Source: an uncultured Clostridia bacterium
GTDB taxonomy: Bacteria > Bacillota > Clostridia > Oscillospirales > Oscillospiraceae
DNA: 35,886 nucleotides
Direction: 5' to 3'
Assembly: GCA_947165085.1 (NCBI GenBank)
Contig: CAMUZA010000014.1
Location: 1-35,886, forward strand
The stretch's first letter is position 1, and every line of letters starts with the position of its first letter. Of this stretch, positions 29,726-35,886 are shown in pieces. The notes beneath the pieces were generated by a model, which had not been told where the DNA came from, made no database searches, and was given only the letters and a program-made list of their open reading frames with translations. The translations under genes and the position numbers were made by a program.

Positions 29726-32700
29726 TCAGCCGACGTAGGCCGCGGCGGAAACGCCGTAGTTATACAGCGCTTTGACCAGCGCCTGCAGGGCGGCGTTGCC
29801 GTCGTTCTGCTTGGACTGGACGTAGGCGTTGACGGTGTAGGAAAGCTCGTTGCCGACCTGTTCCCCGTTTCGCTCAAAGACGGCGGTCACGGCGCTGCCG
29901 AACTCCTCGGCGCTGATGCCGGTGAAGCTGATCTCATAGACGCCGCTCCCGACGGACGTAAACGAGGTGTAGGTCTGCGTTCTGCCGTTGATTGCGACCT
30001 CGACGGAGAGGCCGCTGACGCTCTCCGCATGGAAGCGGAAGGTCATCGCGACGCTGTCGGTCAGCGTCAGACCCGCGGAAATCCAACAGGTGTCCGTGTC
30101 CGCCGCGCCGTCGAAGCTCGCGGCGTTGCCGGAGAGATTCGAGAACGTGCTGCAGCTCGTGCCGGTCACGCCGGTGGTAACAAGGGCGTTCGTCTTGTAG
30201 TTCATATAGGTCTGCGCCGCCGCGCCGTAGGCGAGCAGGTCGGAAAGCAGGGTGCGCAGATTCGCGGGAGTGTTGTTGTCCGCCAGCTTGTTCACACAGT
30301 AAGCCTTGACGGAGTAGTTCGCCGCGCTGACGGATTCCGTCGTGCCGTTCTTCGTCGCGTAGAGCGTCGCGGAAATCTCGTCGCCCATGCACTGCGGGTT
30401 GATGCCGGTGAACTTGAACTTCAGGCTGCCGCTCTCGGTCGTATAATCCGTGACCGTCGTATTCACACCGTTGAACGTGAAGACCATATAGGGATTGCTG
30501 TAGCCGGACGGGACGGAAACGGTATAGGTCATGTCGATCTTGCCGTTCAGCACCGGCGCGGCGGAGAGAATCTCCAGACCCGGCGCAACGGTCGGGGCGG
30601 TGGTGTAGTACGTCGTGCCGGAGGTCATCGTGAACTTCGCAACGGGGCGCGTGCTTGCTGCGGAGAAGCCGTTTCCGCCGTAGTAGCCGCCGGATACTGT
30701 GGCGGACGCGTCGCCGTAGTTGGCATTCGTGTCGTTCTGGCGGTAGATCATGCTGCCGGAAACGCTGCTGACCCGATATTGGACGCTGCCATTATCATAA
30801 TCGGCAACGTGCTGGGTGGTGACGACGACAAGATTGCTCGTGCCGTCATATTCAAACGGCGTGTCGAGGGTCAGATTCTCCCAGCCCGTGCTGCTGCCCA
30901 TCGTCGGCGTGCCGGAATAGACGAGGGTCAGAGCGGAGGCGTAGAACGGGGCGGACGTGGACAGCGAAGCGCTGCTCGTGGTCGCCATATAGATATTGAC
31001 GTAGTCCGGACTGATCGTTCCGGTGGCGGTATTCACGTAGAACGCGATATCGGTGATCGTGCCTGCCCCGCCGATCTCGGCGGCGGTGTAGAGCATTTCG
31101 TTCGTCGTGTACTTGTAGTAGAAGTTATAAGGAGAGCCGGTTTTGTAGCTGCTGCTGGTCGAGCCGGAATTGCCGACCTCCGCAGAAGTCGTCGAGCCTG
31201 CGCCGTCGGCACGGGTGTAGCAGGCGTAGAGCATGAGGCTCGCCGTGGGCGTGTAGGTGCTGGTCAGAACGGTCGGCTTCGCCGTCGATTCAGGGTCAAT
31301 CTGCGCCGTAACCCAGCCGGCGAAGTCATAGCCCTCCAGAGTGGAGGCGGTCGCCGGCAGCGTGACGCTGTCGCCGTCGATGCAGGTCACGCTCGTCGTG
31401 GCGCCGCGGTCGTTATAGGTCACGGTGTAGGTCGGGCGCGTCGTCTGGTAACTGTAGGCGCAGACGGTGCAGGTGAAGGTCGTGGTCGCGCCGTTCGTCG
31501 CGGAGGTATAGGCGCAGTCGTCGGTCACAACGTCGGAGCAGCGCGAGCAGGTCTTGCTGTGCGTGCCGTTGTTATTGGAGCTCCACGCGCCGTAACTGTG
31601 TCCGAGGGCGGCGGTCTGATTGCCCGTGTAGGTATCGCCGCAAACGGAACAGGTGTAGGTCGTATAACCCGCCGTCGTGCAGGTTGGCGCAGTCACAACG
31701 GAGGTGTAGCTGTGATTGCCGGTGGCGGCGATCGCTTCGGTGTAGCTGTCGTTGCAGCGCGAGCAGGTATAGGTCCGCACGCCCGCAGCGCCGCAGGTAG
31801 CGGCGGTCGTCACAACGGAGGTATAGTTATGTCCGAGGGCGGCGGTCTGATTGCCCGTATAGGTATCGCCGCACTTGGAGCAGGTGTAGGTCGTGTAGCC
31901 CGCAGTTGTGCAGGTCGGCGCGGTCACGACGGAGGTGTAGGTATGGGTGCAGGAAGTGGAGGTCAGGACGGTCGTGTAGTAATTCGTGCCGCCGGAGCCC
32001 GCCTTGTAGATGTAGAACGTCTTATCCGAGCCGTAGCCGCCGGAGTACGGACGCCAGCCGCCGTTGCCGTTGTTTGCGTTGTAGGACAGCTCATTGTTGC
32101 CGGATTTGATGGTGAATACGCCGCCGGATACCGTGAAGGTCCATGTGGTGGAGTTGCTGCTGCTCAGCGAGATGTTTTTCGCACCGGTAGAATAGAGACT
32201 GCCGTCACTGCAACTGATCACGCCGGAGCTGATCGTCCAGACGTCGGTTGACGCGGGATCGCTGATGGTGTCGCCGGAATAGGTGCCGCCGGCTCTGACC
32301 CAGTTGTTTGAAACGGTCTGGGACATCGCGTAGCCAGTCGAAGAGCTTGTGATGACGTAGGACGCGCCGTCTGCGATGTCGCTGACGGAGGTGATCTTTT
32401 CATAGTCGGAGGAAGTGCCGGTGCCGCCGACCGTATAGCGGTACAGCGCGTAGAGCGTGACGCTCGCGGTGGGCGTATAGCTGCTGCCTGCCGAGAGGAT
32501 CGTCGGCTGTGTGGTCACGTTGTCGTAGCTCGTCGTGACCCAGCCGAGGAAGGTATAGTCGTGGGAGGTATCGGTCGGCGTGCCGGACGGCGTGGGCAGG
32601 GTGATCGCCTCGCCCGCATAGCCGCTCATCGCGCTCTGTGTGACGCCGGAGGGGGTCGAGAAGGTCACAGTCACGCTCGTCTTCGCGGCGAAGTTGATGC

Positions 32701-33832
32701 GCACCGTGCAGTTGCTCGACGGTGTGACCGTGAACGTGTTGCCGTTCTGCGTGACGGTCGCTGTGCCGGAGGTCACGGTGTAGCCGGAGGCGTAGTAGCC
32801 GGTCTTCGGGCTGGCGGTGATGGTATAGCCGCTGACGGAGACCGTGCCGTAGCTCGTGTTATTGGAGGTCGCCGTCACGGTGTAAGAGGACGAGCTACCG
32901 CTGCCGGAAGAAGGCGTGGAGTAGCCCGAGGGCACGCTCGCACCGAGGAGCTTGAACGCAAGCTCCGGATAGTCGACAAAGACGTTGCGCACGCCGGTGA
33001 TGGACTGCACCGCGTCGTTTCTGCCCATCTCCCAGGTATCGACGGGGTCTTCCTCCATCCACTGCAGCAGGACGGCGCGGCTTTCCATGACACCACCGGT
33101 GCCGTAGAAGCTGCTCGTGTTGCCCCAGCGCATCAGATGCTGGAGCATCAGACGGGCAACGTCGCCGTGCAGATTCGGAAGACCGGTGCTCGCCTCGGAG
33201 TTCGGATCATAGTAGCTGCTGCTCGCGCCGTAGGCGTCGTTGCCGCGACCGGAATTTTCGGAAACGGAGGTCGGACGGAGCATCATGATGTCGTTCTCGT
33301 CACTGCCATTTAGCCCCTTGGAGTTCGGCCAGGTGTGCTCGCGGTTCCATGTTTTCCCGCTGTCCCATGTGCCGTTGAGCTGCGTGCCGGAATAGAAAGA
33401 GGAGATATAGCTGTAGTTGCTGTTCACGCAGTCCGTGTACTTGTAGAGATCTCTTGTCCCGTCATAGCTGGTCGTGGAGGTCTGCTTTGCGACGAGCATA
33501 TTGTGGATCGCCGTGCCGAGCGCGCTGGAATAGAACGACGTATCTGTGCTGCTGCTGCCGGAGAGCGCGGATAGGGTTGCGTAGGAATAGCTGCCCGTGT
33601 AATAGTTCTGCGCGTAGGTCGTCAGGAAGGTCGCAGTCTCGCCTCTGGCGCCCCAGTTTGCAATATATCCGCTGTTTGTGACGTAATTGACGTCCGAGGC
33701 TTTCGTATAGCCGGTGGACGTGCCGGTCAATACGGCCGCGCTCGCAGTCAGCGAGAGTCCCGCAAGCAGGGAAACGATCATCGCGAGGGTGAGGAGCATC
33801 GACAGGATTCTGCGAATGGTCTTTTTATTCAT
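29726..33832 (-). CDS. Large secreted endonuclease I-family protein B
   Basis: The 1368-residue exported paralogue of protein A has a signal peptide (cleavage near TASAA) and a nuclease domain at about 45-300. It contains TWNREHTWPNSKG (Glu165-His166) and NDIMMLRPTSVSENSGRGN, where the DLH histidine of protein A is Met183 but Asn193 remains. Next come beta repeats, a shared ligand-type domain, three 38-41-residue Cys repeats (CTHTYTSVVTAPTC...YTCSKCG), a jelly-roll-like segment unique to B, and the identical 250-residue C-terminal domain. GGAGG precedes the ATG. A secreted nuclease role is inferred. Confidence 0.87.
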   Translation of the reverse strand: MNKKTIRRILSMLLTLAMIVSLLAGLSLTASAAVLTGTSTGYTKASDVNYVTNSGYIANWGARGETATFLTTYAQNYYTGSYSYATLSALSGSSSTDTSFYSSALGTAIHNMLVAKQTSTTSYDGTRDLYKYTDCVNSNYSYISSFYSGTQLNGTWDSGKTWNREHTWPNSKGLNGSDENDIMMLRPTSVSENSGRGNDAYGASSSYYDPNSEASTGLPNLHGDVARLMLQHLMRWGNTSSFYGTGGVMESRAVLLQWMEEDPVDTWEMGRNDAVQSITGVRNVFVDYPELAFKLLGASVPSGYSTPSSGSGSSSSYTVTATSNNTSYGTVSVSGYTITASPKTGYYASGYTVTSGTATVTQNGNTFTVTPSSNCTVRINFAAKTSVTVTFSTPSGVTQSAMSGYAGEAITLPTPSGTPTDTSHDYTFLGWVTTSYDNVTTQPTILSAGSSYTPTASVTLYALYRYTVGGTGTSSDYEKITSVSDIADGASYVITSSSTGYAMSQTVSNNWVRAGGTYSGDTISDPASTDVWTISSGVISCSDGSLYSTGAKNISLSSSNSTTWTFTVSGGVFTIKSGNNELSYNANNGNGGWRPYSGGYGSDKTFYIYKAGSGGTNYYTTVLTSTSCTHTYTSVVTAPTCTTAGYTTYTCSKCGDTYTGNQTAALGHNYTSVVTTAATCGAAGVRTYTCSRCNDSYTEAIAATGNHSYTSVVTAPTCTTAGYTTYTCSVCGDTYTGNQTAALGHSYGAWSSNNNGTHSKTCSRCSDVVTDDCAYTSATNGATTTFTCTVCAYSYQTTRPTYTVTYNDRGATTSVTCIDGDSVTLPATASTLEGYDFAGWVTAQIDPESTAKPTVLTSTYTPTASLMLYACYTRADGAGSTTSAEVGNSGSTSSSYKTGSPYNFYYKYTTNEMLYTAAEIGGAGTITDIAFYVNTATGTISPDYVNIYMATTSSASLSTSAPFYASALTLVYSGTPTMGSSTGWENLTLDTPFEYDGTSNLVVVTTQHVADYDNGSVQYRVSSVSGSMIYRQNDTNANYGDASATVSGGYYGGNGFSAASTRPVAKFTMTSGTTYYTTAPTVAPGLEILSAAPVLNGKIDMTYTVSVPSGYSNPYMVFTFNGVNTTVTDYTTESGSLKFKFTGINPQCMGDEISATLYATKNGTTESVSAANYSVKAYCVNKLADNNTPANLRTLLSDLLAYGAAAQTYMNYKTNALVTTGVTGTSCSTFSNLSGNAASFDGAADTDTCWISAGLTLTDSVAMTFRFHAESVSGLSVEVAINGRTQTYTSFTSVGSGVYEISFTGISAEEFGSAVTAVFERNGEQVGNELSYTVNAYVQSKQNDGNAALQALVKALYNYGVSAAAYVG
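29894..30565 (-). repeat. 672-bp segment identical to 25061-25732
   Basis: Second copy of the identical C-terminal coding segment; see the partner entry. The flanks outside it (29726-29893 and above 30566) are clearly diverged from protein A. Confidence 0.92.
31600..31948 (-). repeat. Three tandem Cys-module repeats in nuclease B
   Basis: Three consecutive units of about 115-125 bp encode Y-T-S-V-V-T..A-T-C...Y-T-C-S-x-C...ALGH modules. The first and third are nearly identical at protein level, and the second is diverged (NDSYTEAIAATGNH). Confidence 0.85.
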
Positions 33833-33872
33833 TTTCGTTGCCTCCGATTATTGCCGATTTTCTACTGATAAT

Positions 33873-33901
33873 ATTTTAACACACGCTTTTTCAAGATTCA
33901 A
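33873..33901 (-). promoter_or_regulatory. Promoter of nuclease B
   Basis: Minus-strand TTGAAT (33896-33901) and TAAAAT (33873-33878), 17 bp apart, 40 nt before the ATG. It lies between the repeat copy 2 and the gene, so the repeat is not in the nuclease transcript. Confidence 0.75.
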
Positions 33902-33953
33902 ACGAAAAACATACGAAAATCGGTTACAATTTGTTTCTTTTTCAAAAAGGCTG

Positions 33954-34091
33954 CGCGCTCATGCGGCTTTTCAAACCTAAAATCAGTTTGAAAATCCTGC
34001 TTCATTGAACGTAAAAGACAACCCTGACGGTTTTCTTTCACACTTTCTTTCCCTCCAAATGACCTACTCCCTACCTTTTTTTACAGTCTGA
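33954..34091 (-). repeat. Dispersed structured intergenic repeat, copy 2
   Basis: The core 33954-34056, read on the minus strand, is 98/103 identical to 11095-11197 without gaps. One of the five differences turns a C-G or T-A pair into a G-T pair in the first hairpin, preserving the fold. Similarity continues weakly beyond 34056, sharing ACCT, a C-rich tract, a T-run and CAGTCTGA (34084-34091), up to the hairpin at 34090. Confidence 0.85.
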
Positions 34092-34129
34092 CGCAGCGCC
34101 CCCGAACCGGGGACGCTGCGTCTTTTTTT
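34090..34129 (+). terminator. Plus-oriented terminator-like hairpin beside repeat copy 2
   Basis: GACGCAGCG (34090-34098) pairs with CGCTGCGTC (34114-34122), with an inner CCCC/GGGG, and is followed by seven T on the plus strand. There is no plus-strand gene before it; on the minus strand, where pncB ends at 34136, no T-tract follows the stem. It may terminate a plus-strand transcript of the repeat. Confidence 0.65.
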
Positions 34130-34135
34130 ATTTCT

Positions 34136-35332
34136 TTATTCTTTGTTCATTTTGATTCTGAAGTCGACCGAACGCTTCAGGTATTCCAGGTATTCCTCAT
34201 CGCGGCACATTTCCTTGCCCGGCGTGTCCGAGAGCTTCGCCACGGGTCTTCCGTTGACGTACTGCAGCTTGATGACAATGTTCAGCGCGGACTCGCAGGT
34301 GTCGTTTGACACAAAGGTTCCGATGCCGAACGATACCTTGACTTTCTCGCAGAAGTATTCATACAGCTTCTGAGCGCGGTCGAAATCAAGGCTGTCGCTG
34401 AACAGGAGCAGCTTCGTCTTCGGATCGACGCCGAACTTTTTATAGTGAGCGATGATTTTTTCGCCCCAGGCATACGGGTCGCCGGAGTCGTGGCGAACGC
34501 CGGTGTAGTTGTTGACCATCGAACGGTTGAAGTCGAGCAGGAACAGATCGGTCGTGACCGTGTCGGTCAGCGCGGTGCCGTTATCGCCGTCGTACTCCGA
34601 ATACCAGTCCTTCATCGCGTAGTGGTTCGTGTAGGCAAGCGGGATCGAGTCGATGCCCTGATACATCTGGACGAACTCATGTGCATAGGTGCCGATCGGC
34701 GTGACGTTATATTTCATCGCAAGGTACACGTTCGACGTACCCACGCAGTTTTCCGTCTCGGTGATGAAACGGCGCACCACGACCTCCTGCCATTCGCGGG
34801 ACAGACGGCGGCGGCAGCCGAATTCGGCGAATTTGAACGTATAGATCCCGTCATTCATCGCCTTGATCTTCGCGTCAAGACGCTCCTCGGCGGATTTGCG
34901 GAGCTTGTCGTAATCAAACTTCATGCGGAAATAGACTTCGTTGATGATTTCCAGCAGGTAGATTTCAAACTGCATCGCGGAAAACAGCGGTCCGTCGACG
35001 ACCACAGACAGCTCTCCCTGCGGACTCAGATCGATCGCAACATAGTCGCGAATGGGGTGCCAGAGGCGGAGAAACTCCACATAGTCGTTCTTGATGAAGC
35101 GGATCGACCGCAGATAATCCAGCTCATTCTCCGTAAACCGCAGAGAGCAGAGATGATCGACCTGCGCCTTGATTTCGTCCGCCATTTCGGGCGTAAAGAC
35201 GACGTCCTTGTTGCGGCACTTGAAATAATACTTTCCGCACAGGTCGGTGTGCTTATGGAAGATCACCTGATCCATGTTGAATTTATAAAGATCCGTATCA
35301 AGCAGAGAAATAACGATCGGTTCGAGTTTCAT
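34136..35332 (-). CDS. pncB: Nicotinate phosphoribosyltransferase
   Basis: PncB couples nicotinate and PRPP to nicotinate mononucleotide, the salvage entry into NAD. The 398-residue protein starts MKLEPIVISLLDTDLYKFN, the conserved N-terminus that includes TDLYKFNM. It has FAEFGCRRRLSREWQEVV (substrate-binding Arg cluster), the GTYAHEFV active-site segment and VRHDSGDPYAWGEK (phosphate loop), with TFVSNDTCESALNIVIK near the end. I chose the ATG at 35332, which starts at the family N-terminus after AAAGGA; an open frame reaches 35461 but adds an unlike leader. No neighbour in the same operon is visible. Confidence 0.94.
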   Translation of the reverse strand: MKLEPIVISLLDTDLYKFNMDQVIFHKHTDLCGKYYFKCRNKDVVFTPEMADEIKAQVDHLCSLRFTENELDYLRSIRFIKNDYVEFLRLWHPIRDYVAIDLSPQGELSVVVDGPLFSAMQFEIYLLEIINEVYFRMKFDYDKLRKSAEERLDAKIKAMNDGIYTFKFAEFGCRRRLSREWQEVVVRRFITETENCVGTSNVYLAMKYNVTPIGTYAHEFVQMYQGIDSIPLAYTNHYAMKDWYSEYDGDNGTALTDTVTTDLFLLDFNRSMVNNYTGVRHDSGDPYAWGEKIIAHYKKFGVDPKTKLLLFSDSLDFDRAQKLYEYFCEKVKVSFGIGTFVSNDTCESALNIVIKLQYVNGRPVAKLSDTPGKEMCRDEEYLEYLKRSVDFRIKMNKE

Positions 35333-35595
35333 GGGATTCGTTTCCTTTCTGTTCATAAATGCCGGGATCTCTCTGGTTCTATGGAAGGGTAGATCAAAAA
35401 AGATACCGGCCTCCAAGCAGGAAATGCGGCAAATTTTTGCGCAACGTAGGTTTACCGCCAATGGTCGACTTGGATTTTATAATGTGCGCACATGTGATTT
35501 TGCCAGGGAAACATAGTTTCCCCAAGCTACTACAGGAGCAAAAAATTCCTCAGCAAAACAGGAAAAATCTGTTTTGTCGCGTTATATCGCTGACA
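35333..35595. other. Intergenic region upstream of pncB
   Basis: No gene is supported here. A hairpin CAAAACAG/CTGTTTTG lies at 35554-35576, after the phosphatase stop, and on the minus strand TTTTTT follows about 10 nt later, so it may be a weak terminator. A TATAAT-like hexamer on the plus strand at 35478-35483 has no -35 partner. I see no riboswitch for the NAD pathway. Confidence 0.5.
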
Positions 35596-35886
35596 CTAAG
35601 CCGCATCCGCCAGCGCGTAGGTCTCCACGATCCGGTCATACTCCGCAATGCTGGTCTGCAGCAGATTCATAAAATCGACCTCTGCATACAGACCGTCTGC
35701 GTTTGGCGTGAGCCCTGCAAAACGCATGGGGACAACGGCGGGATGCTGCTCCAGATCCAGCAGCGGGGCAGCACGGAGTTGATCGACGGTCTCATAGACC
35801 ATATCGACGGTGCAATAGCTGCTGCCGTCCTGCCCGCGCCAGCGGCAGAAGACCAGCTTGCAGCCGATGGGGGTTTTCTCAATCGC
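35596..35886 (-). CDS. Histidine acid phosphatase-like protein, C-terminal fragment (cut by window edge)
   Basis: An open frame of 96 codons plus stop enters from the right edge with no start. It reads ...TPIGCKLVFCRWRGQ..., then MVYETVDQLRAAPLLDLEQ and VVPMRFAGL, then DGLYAEVDFMNLLQ. This matches the C-terminal region of histidine acid phosphatases such as E. coli AppA and Agp (GELVFERWR, then VFQTLQQMRDKTPLSL, and so on). The catalytic RHGxRxP and HD motifs would be upstream, outside the window. These enzymes release phosphate from sugar phosphates or phytate, usually outside the cytoplasm; the exact substrate cannot be told. Confidence 0.78.
   Translation of the reverse strand, partial: AIEKTPIGCKLVFCRWRGQDGSSYCTVDMVYETVDQLRAAPLLDLEQHPAVVPMRFAGLTPNADGLYAEVDFMNLLQTSIAEYDRIVETYALADAA

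Noticed and set aside
24893-33832. LPXTG sorting signal or SLH repeats in the nucleases
   Set aside because: Both end in a YNYG-type helix (...ALYNYGxSAAAYxG) with no sorting motif, and no SLH pattern is seen outside the PHP protein.
35333-35595. NAD-related or other riboswitch upstream of pncB
   Set aside because: I could not find any conserved core or a leader terminator hairpin before the start codon.

Overview
The window looks like a contig end from a moderately GC-rich Firmicute of class Clostridia, probably an Oscillospirales-type gut bacterium. The evidence is gene content: reverse rubrerythrin next to a PerR-type regulator, a short ferredoxin-thioredoxin-reductase-like protein beside thioredoxin, DapH, TipAS, DUF6273 and many lipoproteins, and large secreted proteins with SLH or Cys-rich gut-Firmicute modules. 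Strong GGAGG ribosome-binding sites are used throughout. Family-level placement is inference. The first 26 bases are an Illumina adapter, so the left edge is an assembly end and not biology.

Region 1 (27-9563) is a complete type I-C CRISPR-Cas operon on the minus strand. Its order is cas3, cas5c, cas8c (with an internal start for cas11c), cas7, cas4, cas1, cas2, followed by a leader and the first two repeats of an array that runs off the contig. Upstream of cas3 is a self-inhibited Fic protein with an N-terminal HTH and motif repeats around its promoter. The region ends at 9541-9563 with a fragment that matches the T-loop-to-CCA part of a tRNA. It has no 5' tRNA portion and is followed by a terminator. 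This is the expected scar of an element integrated into a tRNA 3' end, so the CRISPR-Cas and Fic block is probably a genomic island.

Region 2 (9564-20692) is chromosomal. In order it holds: a DUF6273 lipoprotein; a glycosyltransferase/acyltransferase pair; an FTR-like protein plus thioredoxin; a standalone TipAS domain; a minD-mgsA-dapH minus-strand run; a PerR-type regulator translationally coupled to reverse rubrerythrin; two small unknown proteins; and a tandem cluster of four paralogous small lipoproteins, three of the transcription units having their own promoter and terminator.

Region 3 (20693-34135) is devoted to the cell surface. It encodes a PHP-domain phosphoesterase with Cys repeats and three SLH repeats, a ferritin-like protein with a proline-rich tandem-repeat segment, and two very large secreted endonuclease I-family proteins. 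The two nucleases share a perfectly identical 672-bp C-terminal stretch. A 103-bp structured intergenic repeat (98 of 103 bases identical) occurs in inverted orientation at about 11.1 kb and 34.0 kb.

Region 4 (34136-35886) holds nicotinate phosphoribosyltransferase (pncB) and the C-terminal end of a histidine-acid-phosphatase-type protein cut by the window edge. Nucleases, phosphatase and pncB together suggest, as inference only, nucleic-acid, phosphate and NAD-precursor scavenging.
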